Shown in pieces: positions 14,301 through 26,954 of a stretch of 60,000 nucleotides of DNA. Source of the stretch: Salpingoeca rosetta (lineage: Eukaryota > Opisthokonta > Choanoflagellata > Craspedida > Salpingoecidae); NCBI RefSeq assembly GCF_000188695.1, contig NW_004754921.1, forward strand, positions 1,337,751 to 1,397,750, given 5' to 3'. Both the position numbers and the translations under genes were made by a program. The notes beneath the pieces were generated by a model. It searched no databases, was not told the origin of the DNA, and worked only from the letters and a program-made list of their open reading frames with translations. Every line of letters starts with the position of its first letter. The stretch's first letter is position 1.

Positions 14301-15385
14301 CGATGCTGCTGCCTGTTGCCGAGGTGGCGGAGGAGGGTGAGGAGGAGGCGAAGGAGGAGGAGCAGCCGGGTGCTATGCAGCACGCCAGACAGGGCGAGCG
14401 CGAAGGGCTGATATTGGATGGCGGTGTCATGCCTGATGATACCGCGGCCCGCACATACCCAAAGTGGAGCAGCGTCGGCAGCAACGGCAGCAGCGTTGGC
14501 GGCTTTGACACTGGAGGCACAGCCACGCCCAGCCTGGCGCACGCGGACGGCACAACCCAGCTGGCAGCCACGCAATCCCACCGCAACCCGCGCCCGTCCA
14601 TTGCCGCGCCAGCAGCGGCAGCCGGGATGATGCAGGCGCGTGCAATGGGCAGCCTGTCGTCGATCGGAGCCGAGCTGCGCGGCCTGGCTACTCACGACGC
14701 CGGGTGGGAGGATGTGCGACGGGCAAGTGTGCTGGATCTGATGGACCTGCCAAGCTCGGACGATGAAGACGACGATGACGATGAGCAAGACCTGCAGACG
14801 GCGCAGAACGAGATGCTGATGGCCATCTCGGGCGTGCTCGGGCAGCACTCCACGCGCGCCGTGCACTCGTGGCTCACGCAGCGAGAGAAGAACACGTCGG
14901 CGTTGCTGGAGATGCTGGCAAACCCGCGGAACCGCTGGCAGCGGGCCGTGTACCAGCTGCTCAAGAAGGGCGCGCTGCAAGCGGGCGCACCACAACAACA
15001 AGAAGCAGAAGAAGAGGCGCAGCTACACCAGGCGCACCGTCAACAACAGCAAGAGCAGTGGCAACACGAGACACCAGCAGCGAGTGTGCCTGGTGTGCCG
15101 CCTCAGGACAGCGGCGTCTGCGGTGTGGATGATGTGCCCGCGCACCCCCGTGCATCAAAGAGAGTCGTGGACTTCTCGCTGCCCGCAACACACAGCATTG
15201 GCTCGTATGATGAGAATGATCGTGGAGACGGGCACAAGGCAGCCCACGCTGATAAAAACGACAACAGTGACAACAAGGAAGACGAAGGTGGCAGCGGTGT
15301 TCGACAAACGAGTGTGTCGGCCGTCCGCGGTCCAATGCGGAGGAGGAGGGCGCGGATGTATGGCCGTCGTGCCACGCAAGTGTGA
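7638..15385 (+). CDS. Gene B: paralogue of gene A, with a hydrolase domain lacking the catalytic triad, fused to an ABCG-type half transporter
   Basis: Eight exons: 7638-8852, 9229-10066, 10315-10412, 10664-10894, 11121-11159, 11420-11490, 11802-12876 and 13265-15385, totalling 1895 residues. A hydrophobic N-terminus (ATG 7638, 7668 or the in-frame 7575) precedes the PAE/Notum-like ectodomain (LPYC at about 8193). The nucleophile elbow reads ARGFNGAG with Gly270 where gene A has Ser211; SKYN has Asn399 for Asp; CLTYG has Thr472/Tyr473 for the two His. A CxGVxCDPxC motif and a membrane helix (about 563-585) follow. The ATPase is intact: GPSGCGKT (about 692), LSGGQ (803-807), DE at 827-828, H-loop His860. 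The membrane domain spans the last intron. The roughly 500-residue C-tail is low-complexity, with a His run and acidic patches. A half transporter must pair with a second half; gene A is the obvious candidate. The ectodomain may bind rather than cleave its ligand. Confidence 0.9.
8268..8332 (+). repeat. (TCA)n tract encoding polyserine within the gene B ectodomain
   Basis: A run of TCA codons encodes about 20 serines between the LPYC motif and the degenerate nucleophile elbow. Gene A has only a short Ser/Gly loop at the same place, so this is a loop insertion in the ectodomain. Confidence 0.9.
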
Positions 15386-15418
15386 CGGGCGTGTGTGTGT
15401 GTGTGTGTTTTGCGTGTG

Positions 15419-15515
<97 letters not shown>

Positions 15516-16115
15516 CGCGGGGGGGGGGGGTGCGCGCGTGTGTGGATGTGTTTGCGTGTGATAATGTGTGTGTGTGTGTGTGTGTGATAGTGTGTGTGTG
15601 TGTGAATGTGTTTGCGTGTGATAATGTGTGTGTGTGTGATTGCATGACATGAACTTGGTTTTAGGGTGTTGAATGCACTGCTGGTCAGAGCACGTGGGAT
15701 GTTTCTTTGTGGTTGCTTCGCCTGATTAACTGAACGTATGCATGTTGTTGCTGGATCGCGTGCACATGAGAGTATTTTGATCATATCCTCTGTTGGTTCC
15801 CTCACATACACATTAGCTCTCCCTCGTGCAACTCACACCACCAAATATGTGTGTGTGTGTGTGTGTGGACTCACACAAAAGGACTGTCGTTCTGAGCCAT
15901 GGATGATTGAGGTTTGGAGTGTAGTAATTTGGCGTGGGCACGCCGTCACAACAAGTTGGTGGGAAAGCAGTGGACTGTAAACAGCGCAGTCACAGGAGCA
16001 CACACATCCATGCAGGCAACAGAAGCACGGGCACGGTGCCAGTCAGTGCAGGGAGAGAAAAAACAACATGGAAGGTGGTGGGTGGTGTGTGGAAAGTGGG
16101 TGGCAGGTGACGTGT
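15386..16115. other. Intergenic region between the 3' ends of gene B and the lysozyme gene
   Basis: The two genes converge here. The first part is a long (TG)n tract (about 15390-15514), a G run near 15520-15530, and more TG with TGTGATAATG variants up to about 15640. The remainder to 16115 shows no open frame with recognisable similarity. It should hold both 3' UTRs. I see no gene here. Confidence 0.7.
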
Positions 16116-18084
<1,969 letters not shown>

Positions 18085-19210
18085 CGTGGCTGGTGGGAGA
18101 GGGTGATGGTGGTGGCAAAGTTGGTTCTGGCTGTGGGAAAACAAGTGAGTGAGAGAGATTGTGGAGGAAGAAGACAAAACAAAAACAGGCAGGCCGTGTT
18201 TGGACTACACTTTATGTTGACGTTTTTAACAAGAGGCTAGACTGAATTCAGACTTACACACGTTTGGTCCGTTTTTCGTTTTGTTGGTTGGTGTTTCGTT
18301 TTGAGGGCACGAACGAAGGTTTTCGCACACAACCACCACCCCACGTGCCACTCTTCCTTCCTGTTCTGCCACTGCCCTGGAAGCCACAGCAGCCCAACCA
18401 AAGTCCTGCGGCGTTCCTTCTCCCTCATCATGGGCATGATGAAAGAGAGAACGCATGCGTGATGGCTGCAGCCACCAAGCAAGCCAAGCAGTGTGCCCCT
18501 TGCGTGAGCCTTGTCAGCCCTTGCGTTTCGTTGAGTTGGGCTGTCTGTTTCGCCACCCACACACTTCCAACTTCCAAGAACAACCACCTTTGCCAACCAA
18601 CCAAAGACTACTGCCAGGGTTTCATCAGACAAGCGTTTTCGCCTGCCAAAACTCGCACCAGCACAGCAGACAGACAGACAGACCATCCAGCAGCAGCAGC
18701 ATGAGCAAAGCGCCAGCGTGATGTCAATGCATTTATCACACCATACCACACACCACACCTCACCGCGCTCAATCTCGGCGTGCCAGGGCTTCCCAACACA
18801 CGCGCCCGCCGACAGTGGTTGATGTTTAGTTCTCCTGTGATCAGCCTGAACAACGAAGAGCAGCTGCCGTTCCACAACCAACACACACAACACAAGCGAC
18901 CGAGCAACCAACCCACCAACCCACCAAGCAAGCAGACAAGCAAACAACAGCGCACTCATTTCATCAACACGCTGACAGCTCCCTTGTACACCGAGGTGCT
19001 GGCCTTTCTCGGCGTGCTCTCTCAAACGCAGTCGCTCGCCCTTCGCTGCGCTCAACAGACCCGCTTCGACTCCATTGACAAAATCCCTTCCCCCCCCCCT
19101 CCCTTTCTGATTCACGTCATTCGATCGTGCTTCTCTCCCAGCTCTCCATCCGATCACCAAGCACAGCCAGCCGCGTTTCTTTCCCCCCCCCCCAGCTCTA
19201 TCGCACCGAA
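18085..19210. promoter_or_regulatory. Divergent intergenic region between the lysozyme and gene C
   Basis: About 1.1 kb between the two start codons. No supported coding exon is visible. A strong 3' splice-site consensus (pyrimidine run ending in CCCAG at 19191-19195) lies 15 bases before the chosen ATG of gene C. That suggests gene C has a 5' UTR intron and argues against the more upstream in-frame ATG at 19127. Both promoters must lie here. Confidence 0.55.
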
Positions 19211-20526
19211 ATGCTTCGCCACGGCGGCATGAGCGAGATGGTGCAGCATCTTCCCCCGCCACCGAGCACGGAGCTCACCATGTTTGCAGAGGATTTGCCC
19301 CTGCAGCTCCACGCTCAGGTTGCTACAGCAGGCCAAGCCTTCAGCTTTGGCTTCGACGACGACGACGACGATGACCATGTTGATGATGACAGCAGCAGCA
19401 CAGACTCCTTTGACGTGCAGGATGAGATTAACCGGCAGCTACTCAAGCTGGAACAAATGAAGCGGTTTGCGATGCAGCCCCAACAACATGCCCTGAACCA
19501 TCATCATGATCAACGACAGCAGCTTAAACCACAACAGCTACAGCACCAACAATCACAACGGCAGCAGCAGCAACACGAACCAAACCATCAGCACCAGCAC
19601 CAGCACCAAGCGCCACCGCTGAGCGCGAATGCAAAGACTTGCCCAATTCTTGCTCGTGCTGACGAGGGTGCTGTATCTTGCTCATCAGGAACGTCATCGT
19701 CATCCTCCGCGCCGGCGACGGCAACGCCCCGGCTCCACCAGCAAGCGCACACTCAACCACCTCCCTCCTCCTCATCGCCGTTGAAGCCATTTCCCCAGAC
19801 CCACCGCCTCCAGCATCACGAGCAGCGCCAACAGTCGCCACGCCTGTCCCCGTTTTCGCGATTGCACGAACCAGATCCGCGGCAGCAGGATTCGGCCCCC
19901 CTGACAACAACCCCGCCCAACGCGCAAAGAAAACGGGGCACCACCGGCAGTGTGGAGGTTACCGCACGTGCAACCACGCACAACGGGTTCAGTCCACCGC
20001 CGACTACCTCACACATGCCAGCACAACACGCCCCGCTCCAGTTCCAGCCGTTTGCTGGAGCAACAAAGGGATCAGTGCTGCCTGCAAGCACGAGCAGCAG
20101 CGACCCCAGCGCGGCAGCCACAGCAGCACCTGCAACTGCGTGGCTGTCAACACGAGGTGGTGCTGAAAGCAACCAGCGACGCTCATCACTGCAGAAGGAG
20201 ATTGATCACTTTTTCTCCACACCAGACATCACAATGGAGCTCTCTGGTCTCGGGTCGCTGCCTCCGCTTGATAACTGCGGAAGCGTGTGGTGGTCGCCAG
20301 CACCGTCATCACCGCTACTGCCCCAGTCGTCGTCGCACGCGGCAGACGCAGGGACGGGGCTACCACAGCCCATGCTGTTGCAACAGCAACCACAGCAGCA
20401 ACAAGGCTTGCAACAACAACAACAACAACAACAACAACAACGACAGCAGCAACGACAGCAGCAACAAGACCTGCAGCATCAAGGCTTGCAACAACAACAA
20501 CGACAGCAGCAACAATGCCTCCTGCC

Positions 20527-20619
<93 letters not shown>

Positions 20620-21352
20620 GCAGCAGCAGCAGCACAGGTTGGTGTCAGAGCCAGTGCGTGCACGAATGTCGTCACCTCCAATTCCCGTCAACCACACTAG
20701 CACCATGCCAAAACCAGCAGCGGTGCCACCAGTAGCGACAACGCCAACAAACCTCGCGATGGATGCCGCTTTTGGCACTGCTGCCACTGCACTCAACCAA
20801 GACACGTTGAACGTGTCACCGTCTCCCCTCAGACCAATCGCGTCTCCTGTTCCAAGCCAGCAGCAGACACACCAACAGCGTGCCCACACACTGCACTTCC
20901 ACAACGGCAACATCAGCAACGACGTCAGCAGCAACAGCAATAACAGCAGCACTGCGAGTGCCGTTGCTTGCACTCTGCCGAAGCCACCACCTGCACGCGT
21001 GGTGCAGTGCCCCGTGTGCGGTGGCCGTGGCCGCAAGAGTCGTCACAAGGTGTGCGGCTGCTGCTACAGCGGCGTCTTCAACGACATCAACAAGTACCTT
21101 CGCCACAACGCGCACGTGGTTGCACAGGGTTCATTGACTGTGGATGAGCTGGCGGTTGGCCTCAAGGCCATGCCGCGTGGGTGCCGCAACGGCTACACAT
21201 GCACGCAGGCTGCATTCTCGGGACCCAAGGAAACACGATGCACACGCTGCCGCAGCGTATTTGCGTGCTCTGCTGTTCCAAAGTTTGCACACATGCTTCT
21301 GCGTCGCGCCATTCTCAACGCACGAAAGCAAGCTGCTCGCATGTCAACCTGA
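19211..21352 (+). CDS. Gene C: glutamine-rich protein with C-terminal two-part cysteine (putative zinc) module
   Basis: Single coding exon of 713 residues; the start at 19211 follows a likely UTR splice acceptor at 19195. An acidic patch (FDDDDDDD) near the N-terminus is followed by long Gln/His/Ser/Pro-rich low complexity, with a polyGln run at about 20518-20632. The C-terminal 120 residues are ordered and conserved with gene D: C600-x2-C-x11-C-x2-C618, a 39-residue linker beginning YSGVFNDI, then C658-x5-C-x12-C-x2-C680 with sequence CTRCR, and a basic helix-like end. Two C4 clusters would each bind one zinc. I do not recognise the family. The polyGln context and paired C4 clusters would suit a DNA- or RNA-binding regulator, but that is inference. 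Lack of introns in the module contrasts with five in gene D. Confidence 0.78.
20407..20632 (+). repeat. CAA/CAG polyglutamine tracts in gene C
   Basis: Two blocks: CAACAA/CAGCAA with interruptions (20407-20520) and a nearly pure (CAA)n block ending in CAGs (about 20526-20632). All are in frame in gene C and likely length-variable. Confidence 0.9.
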
Positions 21353-21396
21353 ACTTTGCACTTTGGTGTGTGTGTGTATGTGTGTGTGTATGTGTG

Positions 21397-21427
<31 letters not shown>

Positions 21428-22361
21428 TGGGTGGTTGAGTTAGGTTTGGCTTGTGTCTGCTTCAGGATAGCATCGTTTCCTTTCTGCCTGTGCATTGCGC
21501 TACTTTGCGGTTTGTGCCTCCGCCGCGACCTTCTCCTCATTTCCCTCGTCCTCTTCCTCCTTCCCCCTCCTGTTCCGCACGTGTTTCTCTTTCTTCCTTT
21601 CCTCTTCTTCTTGACTGTGCATGGTCAGTGCTTTTGCTGTGCTGAAGCTGCATTGCGTGCTCTGATTGATTAAACCTTGTACAAAAACTACGACACACTG
21701 ACTGCTTGACCCGGAGCAATGCGACACAAACACACACAAACACAGACACAGACACACAGACACACACACACAGACACAAACACACAGACACAAACACACA
21801 GACACAGACACAGACACAGAGACACACACACGCACATCAATCATCAGTGCTTGGTGGTGGCATCAAGGACCGGCTATCCCTGGCATGCTCTCTTCCCACA
21901 CACAAGAGCAATTGTTCAGACAAGTGAATCTACTCTCCTTGGCTCCGTTCTTGTGCTTGCAAGCACCCGAGTACCCGTGTACCTGCAGTGCGCAGTAAAG
22001 ACACTGAAAGGCAATGCGTCGATGGCGTGGGGGGTTTGTTCTTCATTGTGGACCAGACTGTTGTTGCCTGAGGTGACACAACAATGCCGCCTCCATGCAC
22101 AGTGCGCATGCACAAGCCAATACGTGCATACGTGTTGAATACAGGGGCGGCGCAAGAATGGAACACACAGCCTACATGAAAACAAGTCCGCAAAGGCACA
22201 AGCTAACTTACAACAGGTCTAAGTTGTCATCACAATCGAGGAAACGGCTACAGCGCAAGTGCACACACGGGTATATAGTAGCAAAGTAGAAGGAAGGATA
22301 ACGAGGGGTGAGGAGAGTTGAGTATGGTCGTCGTCGTCGTCGTTATTGTTGTTGTTGTTGC

Positions 22362-22415
<54 letters not shown>

Positions 22416-22523
22416 GGTTGTTGTGGTTGCTGTTGTTGTTGCTGTTGTCGTCATCGAGACGCTGCGATGATGAGGCGCACGGGCCAATTGCGGTGCCCAT
22501 GCTGACGGAAAGGACGTGGCCGT
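21353..22523. other. Intergenic region between converging genes C and D
   Basis: About 1.2 kb between the two stop codons. It holds (TG)n just after gene C (21365-21427), a CACAGA-type repeat (21725-21830) and a (GTT)n tract with CTG interruptions (about 22340-22445), which is (CAA)n on the gene D strand, just past its stop codon. No coding exon is supported. The tract after the gene D stop could be 3' UTR. Confidence 0.65.
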
Positions 22524-23147
22524 TCAGTCTGACGTTGGAAGCACTTTCCGTTCGCGTTGTCGCTCAATCACTGTGCAGCAGCAAGCACACACACGCAGGA
22601 AGAAGAACGTGAGTTGAAGATCCATCACAGTTTTGGGGGCTGGCCTCGGCAGTGCAACGAAAGCGGGTCCACAACAAACAGATCTCACACACACACATAA
22701 TCACACATAATTATCATACACACACATACACACACACACACACGTTGCCGGACGAGTGCGGGGCATGTGCGGGTCAGGGCAATGGACCGACAGCGGGTGC
22801 ACTTGTTGTCCTCTGCGTGAGTTGTTGCGTTGCCATCCACCGAACAGTGACACACAGCAGAAGGGGCCTTTGTGAGCTAACAACGAGAAGCAGCAGCAGA
22901 GGCAGGCAATGTTTCCTGTGTCGAAGAGTCGAGGGCACAACCCAGCAACGTACATGTTTGCTTGTTTTGCTCACCATTGTCGTATTTGTATGCGTTGGGT
23001 GTACACCGGTAATTGTTGGTGCATCCGCGAGATACCGATTGTAAATCTGCACACGCACACATGTGGTTCATTGTGACATGGTCATGATGATACCCCACAT
23101 TAGCATCACAAGTCCGGAAGGACAAAGGGTAGCCACCAAGCGACTTT

Positions 23148-23185
<38 letters not shown>

Positions 23186-23195
23186 TGACATGTCT

Positions 23196-23229
<34 letters not shown>

Positions 23230-23269
23230 ACACGCACACGCACACACACGCACACATACTGACATGTCT

Positions 23270-23302
<33 letters not shown>

Positions 23303-23954
23303 TACTGACATGCCTGCCCACACACATGCCCATGCGGTCGCATGCATACCTCAGAGTGGGCATGTTTCGACACAACTCAGCACATCACAACAACACATCA
23401 CAACTCGCGTACGTACGTGATACGAAAGCTTGCAGGTCTGGGTCTGTGTCTGGTGTGTACTCGGGATGGTTTCGTAGCACTTTGCCAATGTCGTTGTAGA
23501 CACCCCTGAGATGACGATGCGCAGAGTTGCGACGTAGGTGTGAGTGAATGTGTGTGTGTGTGTGAATGTGTGTGTGTGAATGTGTGTGTGTGTGTGTAGC
23601 AAACACGGTAACGGTAAGGATTAAACATGAGTGAGCTGAGAGAGCGATGACGGCTGCTATAGTCGTGTCACAAACATGCATGTTGATGCAAACAACACTG
23701 CAAGCGTAACCCGTGGACAGCTCACAATCAATCAATCAATATCACTCGTGCTAAACTCACCCGTAGCAGAGACGACACACTCTGTGAAGGAGAAGGGTGG
23801 GCGTGGTGAAAAAGGAGAGGTTCGTTTTAACACGAGCGTGAGCTAACGTGAAGGATATCAGTGGCAGGCGTTGAAATCCGGCAAGATCGCATCCAGACCG
23901 AAACACGCATACACACACACACACATACACACACACGCACACGCACACACACAT

Positions 23955-24004
<50 letters not shown>

Positions 24005-25949
24005 GCGCGCGCACAGCTACATACCTGTTGTAGGAGCGCCTGCCGGGTCCTTGGCAGATGGGGCACTGCATGCGCTTGGACTGGTTCTTGTAGAACCAGC
24101 CTTCGCGAACTGTCCGTGCCCGCCCAACACCCGCGTGCTGCCGCCGTCGTTGCTGTGGCTGGTCACCATCAATATGCTCAACACCATCACCCTCACCAGT
24201 ACCCTCATCACCGTCTGTTGTGCCAGGCGTGTGGCGTGTGCTGCGTCTTCTAGGGCGCCTGCGCCTTCTTTGTTTTCTTTGCGTGTGGTTGTGGTGGTCT
24301 CCAGGACAATGCACGCCATCGTTGCACTCACCGCCATCCCCGACGCCGTCAATCCCATCAATGCCATCGATCCCATCAATGCCATCGATCCCATCAATGC
24401 CATCGATTCCATCAATGTGGTCGTCATAATCACCAATGCCATAATTGTCACCATCGCCACCACCACCACCACCACCAACATCACCACCGCCAACACCAAC
24501 ATCATCATCATTACCAACACGGCCTGCATTGCCGTCACCAACACCATCGTTCTGCTGCAGCATAAGCTCGCCATCCTCCAATGCATGCGCCAGACGCATG
24601 TTGTCGTCGCCGTCATCACCATCACCATCACCATCACCATCACCATCACCATCACCATCACCATCACCACCATCACCATCAAGCACACCCAGCCCTAGAG
24701 CACTGCCGATGCTGCCGTTGTTGTCAGTGTTGCCAGTCCTGGTGCCTTGGACATGATGGAATGCGTGTGCCAGGGCCTGCATCGTGTCAGTACGCCCTTC
24801 AGTCGGCGCTGACTGCGTGGGCGGTGTACTTGCTGCAACGCCAGCAAGCGTCGGTTCATGCAGCTGCTGGTGGAGCTGCCATGGGAAATGGAGCGGCAGG
24901 GGCAACGGAAGTTGTTGCTGGTGTTGCTGTGGCGGTGGAGCAATGTTGCCTTCGTCGAGATCAGCTTCAGCAAGGCTGCCGCGGGGCAACCCTTGTTCGT
25001 CAGCATCAGCTGCTGACAGGAATGCCGCTTTGGTGTCAGGCAGCCCGGCGCTTGTTGAGTGTATACGCCGCTTCCCCTGCTGCTTCCCCGCAAACCCGCT
25101 ACTGTTGGTGTTGTTGGTGTTGTTGGTGTTGCTGCTGCGGCCACTGGCGCTCGCAGTGCCTGCCGTATCCGTTGTTTGGTTCGATGGGCGGGGCTGCCTA
25201 CGCTGTGACCGTGTGGGCACAGCAGTAGCAGGCTGCGGCAGCGGTTCCATGGTGCTGGACAGATACGGCATGACGGGCGCGAGTGGTGTTGGTGCTGCAT
25301 TGGGGTGCGCCTGGGCTGAGGGTTGTGCAGGCACACCCACGTGCTGCGGCCACCCAACATGCTGTTGTTGCTGCTGTTCCAGCGTCTGTTGTGGGGAGAA
25401 AAACTGAAGAAGCGCAAGCAAGGCGTCGTTCGGCAGCTGGTCCTGACGATGGGCGTTGCCTGCAGGCACGGTGGATAGCGCAAGACCGCCCCCAACCAAC
25501 CCAGTTGCCGTTGACGGTGCAGGCGCTTGCTGTTGCTGCTGCTGCTGGTGCTGGTGCTGGTGCTGCCGTTGCTGGTACTGTTGTTGTGGTTGTTGTTGCG
25601 CTGTGGCAGGGGGGTTGACTAGTGAAGAGGGGGAGGATGATGACGGGTGCGGGGTGCGCACAGGCGCACTGCCATTGGTGCTCCACCGCACCAACGATGC
25701 AGCGGGTATCGGTGTCTGCTGCACCTGCGCATCAACCACAGCCGGAGCGGACGTGACAGCAACCGAGTTGGGCTGGTGCTGCTGGTGCTGGCGTTGTTGT
25801 TGGTGCTGCTTGTGCTGGTGCTGCTGGTGTTCTGGCAGGGATTGGATGAAGGAGACCAAGCTGGGCGTCGTCAGCGGCGGGTTTCCTTGTGCATCGGGCT
25901 CATGATGCACGTGTGGTGCAAGCAGTGCCTCCAACACCTGCTGCAGCTG

Positions 25950-25980
<31 letters not shown>

Positions 25981-25991
25981 TGTCGTCGTCG

Positions 25992-26026
<35 letters not shown>

Positions 26027-26954
26027 GCTGTTGTTGTTGTTGTTGTTGTTGTTGTTGAGTGATGTGGGTTGGCGCTGCTTGCACGCCGGCCACCACCTGT
26101 CCCTGGTGTGCAGGGGCGGTTGCGCTGCTGGCCTCCCCTTCGACAGGAGCTTGCTGGGTCTTGCTTGTGGTGTCGGCTGTGCGGTCGATGGTGGTATTGC
26201 CATTGACAACACTGCCAGCGGCACTCGTGGCGCTGCTGTGGTGGGCAGGTGCGGCATGGGCGTTGTGTTTGTTGACTGTGGCTGACGCAGGGGATGGTGT
26301 CACTGCCTGCTCTGGCGGGCGTCCGTGCTGCTGAGGATGCTGAGGCTGGGACGGCTGCTGCCATGCGAGAAATGGGGATGCATCGAACGATGGCATGCTG
26401 GCAACACCAACAGCACCGTGTGCCTGTGGGATCGGTTGCTGTGAGCTTGTGGCTCTGCCGGCTTGGCCAACTTGGGTGGAAGCCCTACTCGCAACTTTTG
26501 CGTTACCCTGCTGCTGCTGCTGCTGTTGCTGTTGGAGCGCGCCCTGCAAGATCGCCAGCTGTGACAGTTGCTGGCATGCAACCAGCGCAGCCTGCGGGCT
26601 GGGCCGATTGGCACTGGTCGGGGACATGAGCCATTGTGTGAGGGTGGCAAGTGCCTGCATGTGCTGGGCGTCCGCGCCATGCCCTGTCCGAATCGCTTGC
26701 GCCTGTTGTTGCGGGTGCTGTTGTGGGTGTTGTTGTGGGTGTTGTTGTGGGTGCTGTTGCTGAATGGGATGCAGCGCTTGCGGTTGCAGGGGATCAGAAG
26801 AATGTTGTTGTTGCTGCTGCTGCCGTTGTTGTCGTTGTGAGCGGAGGAGAGTACGAGCCGTCGTGCCCGGGTCGTCCACAGCTTCGGGGGGCAACCAGCC
26901 CGCTCGACGTCGCTGCGGCTGCCGCGGTGGCTGTGTTGGCGGCGGCTTGCCCAT
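22524..26954 (-). CDS. Gene D: large glutamine-rich paralogue of gene C with the same cysteine module
   Basis: Six exons: 26954-24025, 23781-23761, 23505-23417, 23046-22975, 22812-22744 and 22570-22524, giving 1075 residues. The first exon encodes about 900 residues of low complexity: polyGln blocks, HPQQ repeats, DG repeats and IDG repeats, ending in a basic stretch. The conserved module follows: C964-x2-C-x11-C-x2-C, a 39-residue linker starting YGGVYNDI, then C-x5-C-x13-C-x2-C with CTRCR, ending [13 protein letters not shown]. Linker length and first-cluster spacing are identical to gene C. A 21-nt micro-exon (23761-23781) encodes the second CxxC of cluster 1. Five introns interrupt the module, and each junction restores the frame and the similarity to C. 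Function unknown; a nuclear regulator is a guess from composition. Confidence 0.87.
24340..24690 (-). repeat. IDG and DG codon repeats in gene D
   Basis: In the coding strand, GGCATTGATGG-type 9-mers encode repeated IDG (about 24345-24420), and GATGGTGATGG repeats encode (DG)n (about 24610-24685). Plus-strand reading gives the shadow CCATCA repeats. These are in-frame low-complexity expansions. Confidence 0.85.
25940..26060 (-). repeat. CAG/CAA polyglutamine tract in gene D
   Basis: The plus strand shows TGTTGTTGTTGCTGC then TCGTCGTCG and a long (GTT)n. On the coding strand these give a polyGln run broken by three arginines (RRR). Confidence 0.88.

Noticed and set aside
19127..19210. Longer N-terminus for gene C from the ATG at 19127
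   Set aside because: A pyrimidine tract ending in CCCAG at 19195 is a good 3' splice site, so this stretch is more likely 5' UTR intron than coding.
21002..21352. Naming genes C and D as nuclear receptors
   Set aside because: The cysteine spacing is only similar. The 39-residue linker, absent P-box and lack of a ligand-binding domain do not support the name.
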